A stretch of 64,000 nucleotides of DNA from Oerskovia merdavium. GTDB taxonomy: Bacteria; Actinomycetota; Actinomycetes; Actinomycetales; Cellulomonadaceae. The notes below the pieces were generated by a model, which saw only the letters and a list, made by a program, of their open reading frames with translations, searched no databases and had not been told where the DNA came from. The stretch lies in assembly GCF_014836755.1 (NCBI RefSeq), contig NZ_JACSQF010000002.1:20473-84472 (forward strand). The letters run 5' to 3'. Position 1 is the stretch's first letter, and every line of letters begins with the position of its first letter. Position numbers and translations under genes: made by a program. Positions 1 to 7,504 of the stretch are shown here, piece by piece.

Positions 1-1653
1 GACGACCGGGCCCGCCCGGCCCGCGACGAGCGTGACGGCCGCGACTCGCGTCCCGCCAAGGTGACCCGCGACGGTCGCCCCGTCCGTGAGCGCGACTCGC
101 GCGACGGCCGCGGCGCCGGCCAGGGCCGCCCCGCGGGCGCCAACCGTGAGCAGCGCGCTCCTCGTGAGCAGCGCGAGCAGCGTCCCGCCCCCGTCCGCTC
201 GTCGGTCCCGACCGTCGTGCCCGAGGGCCTGACGTTCGCCGACTTCGCGATCCCCACCACGGTGGTCCGCGAGCTCAGCAGCCAGGGCATCGAGTCGCCC
301 TTCCCCATCCAGGTCGCCTCGCTCCCGGACACGCTCAAGGGCCGCGACGTCCTGGGCCGTGGCCGCACGGGCTCGGGCAAGACCCTCGCGTTCTCGCTGC
401 CGGTCGTCACGCGCCTGTCCCAGTCGGACACGCGTCGCGCCGCCCGTCGCCCCCGCGCACTGGTCCTGTGCCCCACGCGTGAGCTCGCGAACCAGATCAA
501 CGCCACGATGGAGCCGCTCGCGAAGGCCCTGGGCCTGAACACGACGACCATCTTCGGTGGCGTCGCGCAGAGCCGCCAGGTCAGCGCCCTCAACGCGGGC
601 GTCGACATCGTCATCGCCTGCCCGGGCCGCCTCGAGGACCTGCTCAACCAGCGCGTCCTGTCGCTCGACGGCATCGAGATCACGGTCCTCGACGAGGCCG
701 ACCACATGGCCGACCTGGGCTTCCTGCCCGGCGTCAAGCGCATCATGGACAAGACCCCGACGCGCGGCCAGCGCCTGCTGTTCTCGGCGACGCTCGACAA
801 CGGCGTGGACCAGCTCGTCAAGCGCTACCTGAGCAACCCGGTGAGCCACTCGGTGGACTCGGCCGAGTCGCCCGTCTCCAACATGACGCACCACATCTTC
901 GCGGTCCGTGACGCGGACGCGAAGAAGGACGTCGTGCAGCAGCTCGCGTCGGGCACGGGCCGTCGTGTCCTGTTCACGCGCACCAAGCACCAGGCCAAGA
1001 AGCTCGCGAAGCAGCTCACGGCGCAGGGCATCCCGTCGGTCGACCTGCACGGCAACCTCGGTCAGGGGGCGCGCGAGCGCAACCTCGAGGCGTTCTCGAA
1101 CGGTTCGGTCCGCGTGCTCGTCGCGACGGACATCGCGGCGCGCGGCATCCACGTCGACGAGATCGAGCTGGTCGTCCACGTCGACCCGCCGGCCGAGCAC
1201 AAGGCGTACCTCCACCGCTCGGGCCGTACGGCCCGCGCCGGTTCCGAGGGCGTCGTCGTGACCGTCATGCTCCCCGAGCAGCGCAGCGACGTGAAGGACC
1301 TGACCCGCAAGGCGAAGATCACGGCGCAGCCGCAGTCGGTCGCCCCGGGTGACGCGGCGATCACGTCGCTCGTCGGCGAGGTCGCCGAGTACGTGCGCCC
1401 CGCGGACATCACGCCGCCGCAGACGCAGGCCCGTCGTGGCACGCCGTCGCGCAACGGTGGGACGCGTGCGACGCGCACGGCGGCCCCGGCCAAGTCTGCA
1501 GGCCCGACGGCGCAGCGCGCCCAGGGTGGGCGCGGCCAGTCGGCGCAGGGCGGTGAGGGCGGCGCTGGTGCGCAGGCTCGTCGTCGTGGCGGCCGCGGTC
1601 GCGCGCAGCGCGGTGGCGGCTCGGCGACGGTGTACTCGTCGTCGTCGTACTGA
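1..1653 (+). CDS. DEAD-box ATP-dependent RNA helicase (5' end outside window)
   Basis: RNA-unwinding ATPase of the DEAD-box family, cytoplasmic, usually acting in ribosome assembly or RNA turnover. The frame is open from base 1, so the true start lies upstream; the GTG at 61 is internal to the Arg/Asp/Gly-rich N-terminal extension. Counting from base 1, the Q-motif region (FPIQ) is near residue 102, Walker A GRTGSGKT near 121-128 (Gly replaces the usual Ala), PTRELA near 156, DEAD near 231 and SAT near 262. The C-terminal helicase half contains the arginine-finger motif HRSGRTARAG. The last 100 residues form a low-complexity Arg/Gly/Gln tail ending in a Ser/Tyr run, typical of actinobacterial RhlE/CsdA-like helicases, where such tails bind RNA. 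A strong hairpin follows at 1713. The family is certain; the individual paralogue cannot be named. Confidence 0.93.
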   Translation, partial: DDRARPARDERDGRDSRPAKVTRDGRPVRERDSRDGRGAGQGRPAGANREQRAPREQREQRPAPVRSSVPTVVPEGLTFADFAIPTTVVRELSSQGIESPFPIQVASLPDTLKGRDVLGRGRTGSGKTLAFSLPVVTRLSQSDTRRAARRPRALVLCPTRELANQINATMEPLAKALGLNTTTIFGGVAQSRQVSALNAGVDIVIACPGRLEDLLNQRVLSLDGIEITVLDEADHMADLGFLPGVKRIMDKTPTRGQRLLFSATLDNGVDQLVKRYLSNPVSHSVDSAESPVSNMTHHIFAVRDADAKKDVVQQLASGTGRRVLFTRTKHQAKKLAKQLTAQGIPSVDLHGNLGQGARERNLEAFSNGSVRVLVATDIAARGIHVDEIELVVHVDPPAEHKAYLHRSGRTARAGSEGVVVTVMLPEQRSDVKDLTRKAKITAQPQSVAPGDAAITSLVGEVAEYVRPADITPPQTQARRGTPSRNGGTRATRTAAPAKSAGPTAQRAQGGRGQSAQGGEGGAGAQARRRGGRGRAQRGGGSATVYSSSSY

Positions 1654-1712
1654 TCCTTCGTCAGCCGGCCCGACGGGAGCCTCCCGCCGGACGCAGGTGA
1701 ACGACCCAGCAG

Positions 1713-1748
1713 GGCCCCGGCGGTGATCTTCGGATCGCCGCCGGGGCC
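1713..1748 (+). terminator. Rho-independent-type hairpin after the helicase gene
   Basis: The arms GGCCCCGGCGGTGATC and GGATCGCCGCCGGGGCC pair almost perfectly around a three-base loop. The hairpin starts 60 nt after the helicase stop. Only a short T-containing tail (TTCTG) follows, as is usual in high-GC actinomycetes. Confidence 0.75.
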
Positions 1749-1829
1749 TTCTGCGTCCGGGGACCGGGCTCGTCGCGCCACCGGGAACACCTGCAGTCCG
1801 GCGACGGTTGTCGCTGTCGGAGGTGGAGC

Positions 1830-2279
1830 ATGACCAACGAGACCCACGACACGACCAGCAGCCTGTTCTCGCAGAAGGTGTACCCGGTCGCCAAGCCCGA
1901 GGCCAAGTGGCGCGAGGAGCTGGCCCCCGACGAGTACGCGGTGCTGCGACAGGCCGGCACCGAACGCCCCTGGACGGGTGAGCTCCTGGACGAGAAGCGC
2001 GAGGGCATCTACCGGTGCCGGGCGTGCGGCCACGAGCTGTTCCGTTCGGACACCAAGTTCGACTCGCACTGCGGGTGGCCGAGCTTCTACGCGCCCAAGG
2101 AGTCGGACGCGGTCGAGCTCATCCAGGACCGGAGCCACGGCATGGTCCGCACCGAGGTGAGGTGCGCGAACTGCGGTTCGCACCTGGGGCACGTGTTCGA
2201 CGACGCGCCCCAGACCCCGACGGGCGACCGGTTCTGCATGAACAGCCTCAGCCTGACGTTCGAGGACGCCGAGGCCTGA
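1830..2279 (+). CDS. msrB: Peptide-methionine (R)-S-oxide reductase MsrB
   Basis: Reduces methionine-R-sulfoxide in proteins back to methionine, using thioredoxin or another thiol donor; a cytoplasmic oxidative-damage repair enzyme. The 149-residue length is normal for a free-standing MsrB. Two CxxC pairs that bind structural zinc are visible (C63/C66 in CRAC, C112/C115 in CANC), as are CGWPSF at 81-86 and GSHLGHVF. The catalytic Cys is C136 in RFCMNS. The start is fixed by GGAGGTGGAGC just before the ATG. The gene stands alone between two terminators. Its partner msrA is not in the window. Confidence 0.96.
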   Translation: MTNETHDTTSSLFSQKVYPVAKPEAKWREELAPDEYAVLRQAGTERPWTGELLDEKREGIYRCRACGHELFRSDTKFDSHCGWPSFYAPKESDAVELIQDRSHGMVRTEVRCANCGSHLGHVFDDAPQTPTGDRFCMNSLSLTFEDAEA

Positions 2280-2299
2280 GCCGTCCCGGCAGCCGCGTG

Positions 2300-2764
2300 T
2301 CAGAGCGGGCGTGACCTCGAGGTCACGCCCGCTCTGGCGTCCACGACCAGGTCGAGGCCGACCGCGAGCAGCACGCCCAGCAGGTAGAGCAGCAGGTCAC
2401 GCGCGTTGAACGTGCTCCCGAGCACCCACGCCGCCGCGGGCACGACGTCGAGCACCGCGCCGACCGCGGGCGTCGCCTGGAGGGCCTCGACGAGCCAGCA
2501 CCACGCGAGTGCCACGGCCCCCGCGACCCACGGCCTCAGCCGCGGGGCCACGAGCACGAGCGCCACGTAGACCGCGACCGCGTACAGCAGGTCCCCGACC
2601 ACGTCACCGACGGGGTCGGGGACCTGCGTCGTCACCACGAGGCCCAGGACGACCACGGCCGCGAGGACGGCCAGGACGCGCGGGCGGCTGCGGCGTCGGG
2701 CACCGTGCCACCACGGCGCGGAACCCCGCCGCCCCGCGGGCACCGCGTCCGGCCGACCCGTCAT
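2300..2764 (-). CDS. DUF2809-type small integral membrane protein
   Basis: A 154-residue membrane protein of unknown function. After an Arg-rich N-terminus there are about four hydrophobic segments. The later part carries the family pattern of a segment ending in VEALQ, then a STFNARDLLLYLLGVLLA segment, which matches DUF2809 from memory. The ATG lies one base after the stop of the upstream MarR gene (stop 2766-2768, start 2762-2764), so the two are almost certainly cotranscribed and translationally coupled. The 3' end runs into the bidirectional terminator. No function can be assigned; its position suggests it belongs to the MarR/efflux group. Confidence 0.75.
   Translation of the reverse strand: MTGRPDAVPAGRRGSAPWWHGARRRSRPRVLAVLAAVVVLGLVVTTQVPDPVGDVVGDLLYAVAVYVALVLVAPRLRPWVAGAVALAWCWLVEALQATPAVGAVLDVVPAAAWVLGSTFNARDLLLYLLGVLLAVGLDLVVDARAGVTSRSRPL
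2301..2336. terminator. Perfect bidirectional hairpin between convergent msrB and DUF2809 gene
   Basis: An 18-bp perfect palindrome with arm CAGAGCGGGCGTGACCTC, centred between 2318 and 2319. It overlaps the last codons of the minus-strand DUF2809 gene and sits 22 nt after the msrB stop, so it can serve both transcripts. Its core, CGTGACCTNGAGGTCACG, recurs in the terminator at 8535-8568. Confidence 0.8.
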
Positions 2765-2765
2765 C

Positions 2766-3281
2766 TCAGCGCGTCGCCTGCCAGCGCACGACGTCCTCCG
2801 AGTAGCGGTGCAGCAGGCCCGCGAGGGCTGCGACGTCGTCGGAGGACCAGTCGCTCAGGGCCTGCGAGATCGAGTCGACGCGCCGCTCGTGCGTGGTCCG
2901 CAGCAGCGTCGCGCCCTCCTCGGTGAGGGTGATGATCTGGCCGCGGGAGTCGTCGGGGTCCACCTCGCGGCACACCATCCCCACGGACTCGAGCCGTGCG
3001 AGCTGGCGCGAGATGGTCGCGCGCCCCACGCCGAACTGCTGCGCGAGGTCCGACCCCCGCACGCCGGGGTTCACGGCGATGTGCGCGAGCAGCGGGTAGG
3101 CGCTCGCGTCGAGGTCGGGGTGGATGCGCTTGGCCATCGCGTTCGCGGACGATCCCGCGCGGCGGGTCAGGACGCGCAGCTCGCGCTCGAGCGCGAACAG
3201 GGGCGACTCGTCGCTGGGCGAGGTGGTGGGTGTTGAGGACACAGTCGGCTCCGGCTGGTCGGTCGGCGAGGGCGAGGTCAC
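2766..3281 (-). CDS. MarR-family transcriptional regulator (second of the pair)
   Basis: A winged-helix repressor of the MarR family. The DNA-binding part reads GVRGSDLAQQFGVGRATISR (recognition helix), followed by a DDSRG wing and EEGATLL, all typical. I place the start at the GTG at 3281, giving 171 residues. An upstream TTG at 3320 is open in frame but lies inside a terminator-like hairpin (3303-3337) and has no ribosome site. The gene is downstream of the DHA2 efflux pump and one base upstream of the DUF2809 gene. The window therefore has a MarR gene on both sides of one pump. Confidence 0.88.
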   Translation of the reverse strand: MTSPSPTDQPEPTVSSTPTTSPSDESPLFALERELRVLTRRAGSSANAMAKRIHPDLDASAYPLLAHIAVNPGVRGSDLAQQFGVGRATISRQLARLESVGMVCREVDPDDSRGQIITLTEEGATLLRTTHERRVDSISQALSDWSSDDVAALAGLLHRYSEDVVRWQATR

Positions 3282-3302
3282 GGCCCCATCATGGCGTGCA
3301 GC

Positions 3303-3337
3303 GGGGCCGCCGTGGAACAAGCATCCACGACGGCCCC
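3303..3337 (-). terminator. Hairpin between the efflux pump and the second MarR gene
   Basis: The arms GGGGCCGCCGTGG and CCACGACGGCCCC pair with one mismatch around a 9-nt loop, 25 nt past the stop of the pump gene. It may terminate or attenuate readthrough into the MarR gene at 3281, and it argues against the longer TTG start of that gene. Confidence 0.55.
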
Positions 3338-3361
3338 GGGTGAGGTCCGGCAGGTGGGCGG

Positions 3362-5014
3362 TCAGCGCGACGCGCTGCGCCCGGACGGGGCGCCGTCGCC
3401 GGCCCCCGCGAGGACGGCCTGCTCGGCGTCGAAGTCGCCCTCGTGCTCCTGCTCGATCTCGTCGGTCAGGTCCGTCAGGCCGGCCGCGAGCTCGCGCTCG
3501 AGACGCTCGTCGAGGCCCGACTTGGTGCCGAGCGGCACCTCCTTGAGGAACAGGACGCAGATCAGACCGATGACGGCGAGCGGCACGGCCACGAGGAAGA
3601 TGTCGGCGATGCCGTCGCCGTAGGAGCGCTCGACCAGGTCACGCAGGGGGGCGGGCAGGGTGCTGACGTCGGGCACGGTGCCACCCGTCGCGTCGGTCGG
3701 CACGCCCATCTTGGCCAGGCCGTCCTGGATCGAGGTCGTGACCTTGCTCGCGAGGATCGCCCCCAGGACCGAGACGCCGATCGCGCCGCCCAGGGTGCGG
3801 AAGAACGCGACCGTCGAGGTGCCGGCACCCATCTCGGAGACGTCCAGGGTGTTCTGGACCGCGAGCACGAGGTTCTGCATGAGCATGCCCATGCTGGCGC
3901 CCAGGAAGAACAGGTAGACGCTGATGAGCACGAAGCTCGTCTGGTAGTCGATCGTCGACAGCGCGTAGAGCGACGCGACGAGGAACACGCCACCGGCGAC
4001 CATGAATGCCTTGTAGCGCCCGGTGCGCGTGATGAGCTGGCCGATGAGCGTCGAGGCGACGAACGTCCCGATGATCATGGGGATCGTCAGCAGGCCCGAC
4101 TCGGTCGCGGTCTTGCCGCGGGCCACCTGCATGTACTGGCTCAGGAAGACGGCCGTGCCGAACATCGCGACACCGACCGCGACGCTCGCGAGGACCGCGA
4201 GGACGAACGTGCGGTTCTTGAACAGGTGCAGCGGGATGATGGGCTCGACCGCGCTCTTCTCGACCAGGACCGCCGCGACCAGCGCGAGGACCGAGCCGAC
4301 GACCATGACGGCGCTCTGCCACGAGACCCACTCGAAGTTGTTGCCCGCGAACGTGACCCACAGCAGCAGGGTCGAGACACCCGCGCTGATGAGCAGCGCG
4401 CCCCAGTAGTCGATCTTGACGATGCGGCGGGGGACGGGCGGCAGGTGCAGCGTGCGCTGGAGCACGACGATCGCGGCGATCGCGAACGGCAGGCCCACGA
4501 AGAAGTTGAGGCGCCAGCTCACGGTGTCCGTGAGGACACCGCCGAGGAGAGGGCCGCCGATCTGGCTCACGGCCATGATCGCGCCCATGAGGCCCATGTA
4601 CTTGCCGCGCTCGCGCGGGGAGATGATGTCCGAGATCAGGACCATGGCCAGGGCCATGAGGCCACCGGCGCCGATGCCCTGGAGGGCGCGGAACGCGATG
4701 AGCGTGCCGACGTTCTGCGAGAGGCCCGCGAGGGCGGCCGCGACCACGGAGATGACGAGCGCGACCTGGATGAGGACCTTGCGGTTCGTCAGGTCGGCGA
4801 GCTTGCCCCAGATGGGCGTGGAGATGGTGGTCGTCAGCAGGGTCGCGGTGACGACCCAGGTGAACGACGACTGCGACCCCTCGAGGTCGCTGATGATCTT
4901 GGGGAGCGAGCTCGAGACCACGGAGGTCGCGAGGATCGAGACGAACATCCCGAGCAGGATGCCGGACAACGACTCCAGCACCTGCTTCCGGGTCATGGTG
5001 GTGGTAGCGCTCAT
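3362..5014 (-). CDS. DHA2-type (14-TM) MFS multidrug efflux transporter
   Basis: Proton-coupled drug exporter of the EmrB/QacA (DHA2) branch, in the cytoplasmic membrane. At 550 residues it has the length for 14 helices plus a charged C-terminal tail. Visible family signatures are the cytoplasmic loop GKLADLTNRK after TM2, the antiporter motif C region GPLLGGVLTDTVSWRLNFFV, and a hydrophilic loop near residues 400-430. The C-terminal 60 residues are acidic. ATG 5014 has a poor ribosome site; a six-codon frame (MNVRPV) ends in an ATGA overlap with this start, so translational coupling is possible. The MarR gene 100 nt upstream is the likely repressor. Substrates cannot be predicted. Confidence 0.92.
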   Translation of the reverse strand: MSATTTMTRKQVLESLSGILLGMFVSILATSVVSSSLPKIISDLEGSQSSFTWVVTATLLTTTISTPIWGKLADLTNRKVLIQVALVISVVAAALAGLSQNVGTLIAFRALQGIGAGGLMALAMVLISDIISPRERGKYMGLMGAIMAVSQIGGPLLGGVLTDTVSWRLNFFVGLPFAIAAIVVLQRTLHLPPVPRRIVKIDYWGALLISAGVSTLLLWVTFAGNNFEWVSWQSAVMVVGSVLALVAAVLVEKSAVEPIIPLHLFKNRTFVLAVLASVAVGVAMFGTAVFLSQYMQVARGKTATESGLLTIPMIIGTFVASTLIGQLITRTGRYKAFMVAGGVFLVASLYALSTIDYQTSFVLISVYLFFLGASMGMLMQNLVLAVQNTLDVSEMGAGTSTVAFFRTLGGAIGVSVLGAILASKVTTSIQDGLAKMGVPTDATGGTVPDVSTLPAPLRDLVERSYGDGIADIFLVAVPLAVIGLICVLFLKEVPLGTKSGLDERLERELAAGLTDLTDEIEQEHEGDFDAEQAVLAGAGDGAPSGRSASR

Positions 5015-5114
5015 ACAGGTCTCACATTCATAGGTCGTGCTTCTTCGTCGAAACGTCGTGGCAAGGCCCGACGGCGGAGGTTGGGCCGGGTGGGCGGGGT
5101 CGCCCGGGGAGTGG

Positions 5115-5621
5115 TCAGGTGTGCGAGAGCGCCTCGGTGAGGCGCTCCAGGTGGCGGATCGCCTCCCGGAGCTGTTCGGGGGTCCAGCCCACGAACGTCT
5201 CGGCGGTACGGCTGGTGAGGAGCGCGAAGGTCTCCTCGACCTTGGCGCGTCCCGCGGGCGTGAGGGTCACGCTGCGGGCGCGACGGTCGTCGTCGCACGC
5301 GGTGCGCTCGACGAGGCCGGCCTCGGCGAGATGGGTCACCTGGCGGCTCGCGACCGACAGGTCGACCCGCAGGTGGTGCGCGAGCTCGGTGACCTGGAGG
5401 GGGCCGCAGCGCTGGAGGAGCCGGAGCGCTCCGAGCGAGGCCCGGGGGAAGTCGAGCTCGCGCGACAGGCGGGCCGAGACCTCGCGCTGGGCGCGGTTGA
5501 GCTCCTCGAGCGCGACCGTGAGCTCCATGACGGGGACGTCGAGGGGCTGGGTCGGGGAGGGGGTGGGGGGTGCCGCGTCGTCGAGGGGGGCGTCGAGCGA
5601 CGGGGTGGTGGAGAGGGACAC
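5115..5621 (-). CDS. MarR-family transcriptional regulator upstream of the efflux pump
   Basis: A 168-residue winged-helix regulator, probably autorepressing and controlling the downstream pump. After a Pro-rich 30-residue N-terminus come the dimerisation helix, the recognition helix region VTELAHHLRVDLSVASRQ, the wing with CDDDRRARSVTLTPAG, and a C-terminal dimerisation helix. The start is the GTG at 5621, preceded by AAGGAG nine bases away; the open frame upstream is spurious. Two copies of TTGC-N5-GCAA lie just before the ribosome site (see 5639-5679). Confidence 0.9.
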   Translation of the reverse strand: MSLSTTPSLDAPLDDAAPPTPSPTQPLDVPVMELTVALEELNRAQREVSARLSRELDFPRASLGALRLLQRCGPLQVTELAHHLRVDLSVASRQVTHLAEAGLVERTACDDDRRARSVTLTPAGRAKVEETFALLTSRTAETFVGWTPEQLREAIRHLERLTEALSHT

Positions 5622-5638
5622 GCGAGAAGGCTCCTTAG

Positions 5639-5679
5639 TTGCTGCAAGCAACGATACTCCGAATGGTTGCTGAGGGCAA
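5639..5679 (-). promoter_or_regulatory. Two TTGC-N5-GCAA operator-like dyads before the MarR gene
   Basis: TTGCTGCAAGCAA at 5639-5651 and TTGCTGAGGGCAA at 5667-5679 share the same TTGC-N5-GCAA symmetry, with centres 28 bp apart. The proximal one abuts the AAGGAG of the MarR gene and would cover its transcription start. Paired short dyads overlapping the promoter are typical of autoregulated MarR genes. The binding protein is inferred. Confidence 0.55.
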
Positions 5680-5768
5680 TGGTTGCAGGGGGCATCTTCT
5701 GCGATCCGGTTCACGTGCGTCGGGCTGCTCCGCCGCGCCCGCGCGAGCCCCGCCGTCGGGCCCCTGCG

Positions 5769-5774
5769 TACGAT
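5769..5774 (+). promoter_or_regulatory. Leaderless -10 box TACGAT
   Basis: TACGAT lies exactly six bases before the GTG at 5781, the classical actinobacterial spacing for transcription that begins at the start codon. There is no real ribosome site before that GTG. Confidence 0.6.
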
Positions 5775-5780
5775 CGAGAG

Positions 5781-6425
5781 GTGAGCGAACAACCGACCCC
5801 CACCCACCGCCCGCGCCGCCCCGCGATGCTCGACCCGCGCGACGCCGAGGAGCTCCCCGGGGAGATCGACCCCGCGCTGCGCGACCAGATCGCCCACACG
5901 ACCGCGGCCGCGATCGTGCACGGCGCCCGCGCGTCCGAGGACCCCGAGGTCGTCGACCGGCTCATCCGGCTCGTCGAGACCGAAGGGCTCGACGTCGTCT
6001 CGGGACTCTGGGCCGACTCCGCCCCCTCGACGCTGCCCGGAGCCCTCTGGCGCCTGTACGTCCTGCGCGAGTGGGTGCGCCGCGACCCCGAGACCGTGAC
6101 GCTGCGCTACCGGCTCGGCGTCGACGCGGCCCCCGTCCACGAGGTCGTCGCGGGCGTCGCGAGCCCGCCCGGACCCCAGGACGTGCGCGAGCTCGCCGAC
6201 GCCGTGCTCTCGGGTGTGTTCGCCGGAGACCTCGCCGTGGCCCTCGAGCGGGCCGCCGCGTTCTGCCGCATCCTCGCCACGGGGGCCGCGTTCGACGCCG
6301 ACACGCGCGAGGTCGCCGACCCGGACTCGGCGCTGCGCATGACGCGCGGCGCCTCGTCGCTGCTGCGCACCGCCGAGGAGCTCGAGCACGCCGCCGCGCT
6401 CTGGCGGGCCGACAAGCTGGACTGA
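5781..6425 (+). CDS. Conserved-looking hypothetical protein (214 aa)
   Basis: I do not recognise this family. It is a soluble, Ala/Asp/Glu-rich, mostly helical protein with no signal peptide, membrane segment or catalytic motif. The N-terminal 25 residues are Pro/Arg-rich. The middle contains LYVLREWVRRDPETVTLRYRL and the C-terminus ELEHAAALWRADKLD. The strand is set by the strong GC3 bias of this frame and by a leaderless -10 box before the GTG. It sits upstream of the DUF47/PiT phosphate genes, separated by 450 bp, so a shared role is only a guess. Confidence 0.72.
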   Translation: MSEQPTPTHRPRRPAMLDPRDAEELPGEIDPALRDQIAHTTAAAIVHGARASEDPEVVDRLIRLVETEGLDVVSGLWADSAPSTLPGALWRLYVLREWVRRDPETVTLRYRLGVDAAPVHEVVAGVASPPGPQDVRELADAVLSGVFAGDLAVALERAAAFCRILATGAAFDADTREVADPDSALRMTRGASSLLRTAEELEHAAALWRADKLD

Positions 6426-6878
6426 CGCTCCGCCGTCGGGCGTGCGGGAGCGGGGCGCGGTGCTCGCACGGTGCCGTCACCAGCCGGTTCGGAGGCTCCC
6501 GCCGAGCGGGCGTAGGATGAACGACGACGTCGGGTCGCGGTAGCCCCGGGCTCCAACATCAGCCGCTTCGAGCGGCCTTCGCGCCGACAGGCGCTCCCGG
6601 CCCGGCGTCGCCCCCCACCATGACGTGAGCCCCGTTCCGCCCTGCCCTGGCAGGCGTTCTCGGTGCTGCCGTCGGGGTGCCCGAGCGATTGAACGTTCAG
6701 GCGACAGTTCGGTTACATTTGACGGGCGTTAGGGATGCGTTAACGCGCACCTCGAGCGCTTCTCACCACAGCGTCACCTTCCAACAGAACACCTGTGACA
6801 TCCAGGTGGCGATCGCTCTGAGCGGTCGTCATCTCGCCTGTGAAACCCCACCAGCGTCCAGCCCTTCCGGAGCCTCCC
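6426..6878 (+). promoter_or_regulatory. Long non-coding leader before the phosphate-uptake genes
   Basis: No gene was found in these 453 bases. TAGGAT near 6514 is a candidate -10 and would give a leader of about 350 nt. Small hairpins follow (GCCGCT/AGCGGC near 6561, GCGCC/GGCGC near 6589, CCTGCC/GGCAGG near 6641). From 6695 there are direct repeats: GTTCAGGCGACA then GTTCGG with a 12-nt period, and GCGTTAGGGAT then GCGTTAACGCG with an 11-nt period at 6726-6747. Such repeats resemble binding sites of OmpR-type response regulators such as PhoP. A structured RNA element is possible but matches no class I know. Confidence 0.4.
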
Positions 6879-7499
6879 GTGCGCTTGCGCCTCACCCCGC
6901 GCGATACCTCGTTCTTCGACCTTCTCGCTGACTCCGCGCAGCACCTGGTCACCGGGGCAAACCTTCTCGCCGAGCTGCTCGGCGCAGACCGGCCCACCCG
7001 CAAGGAGCTCGCCAAGAAGCTGGCCGAGACCGAGCACCTGGCTGACGACGCGACGCACACGATCATGCGGCGCCTCAACCAGACGTTCGTCACGCCGTTC
7101 GACCGCGACGACATCTACGGCCTCGCCTCCGCGCTCGACGACTGCATGGACTACATGGAAGAGGCCGCGGACCTCATCGTCCTGTACAAGATCGACGAGC
7201 TGCCCGCACGCGTCTCCGAGCAGGTCCAGGTCCTCCAGCGCGCGGCCGAGCTGACCGCAGAGGCCATGCCGCGCCTGCGCTCGCTCAACGACCTCGCCGA
7301 GTACTGGGTCGAGGTCAACCGCCTCGAGAACCAGGCCGACAAGATCCACCGCAAGCTCCTCGCCGAGCTCTTCGACAACGTCGCCGACCCGATCCTCCTC
7401 ATCAAGCTCAAGGAGGTCGTCGAGATCCTCGAGCAGGCCGCCGACGCGTTCGAGAAGGTCGCGAACACCGTCGAGACCATCGCGCTCAAGGAGTCCTGA
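6879..7499 (+). CDS. DUF47-family PhoU-like protein, partner of the PiT transporter
   Basis: A PhoU-like helical-bundle protein of the DUF47 (PF01865) family. Such proteins are regularly encoded just before PiT transporters and are thought to modulate phosphate or metal transport. The 206-residue length is normal. It starts RLRLTPRDTSFFDLLADSAQ, the usual N-terminus of actinobacterial members, and continues as amphipathic helices with an acidic region DCMDYMEEAADL near residue 90. I choose the GTG at 6879 because CCGGAG lies six bases before it; the in-frame GTG at 6840 is unsupported. The stop is six bases from the PiT start, so the genes form an operon. Confidence 0.9.
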   Translation: MRLRLTPRDTSFFDLLADSAQHLVTGANLLAELLGADRPTRKELAKKLAETEHLADDATHTIMRRLNQTFVTPFDRDDIYGLASALDDCMDYMEEAADLIVLYKIDELPARVSEQVQVLQRAAELTAEAMPRLRSLNDLAEYWVEVNRLENQADKIHRKLLAELFDNVADPILLIKLKEVVEILEQAADAFEKVANTVETIALKES

Positions 7500-7504
7500 G
7501 CTCC

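Noticed and set aside
2766..3320. TTG start at 3320 for the second MarR gene
   Set aside because: It lies inside the hairpin following the pump gene and lacks a ribosome site; the GTG at 3281 is preferred.
3443..5140. Long plus-strand open frame opposite the efflux pump gene
   Set aside because: It is an antisense shadow: composition is Arg/Asp/Glu-rich without any motif, while the minus strand encodes a clear 14-helix transporter.
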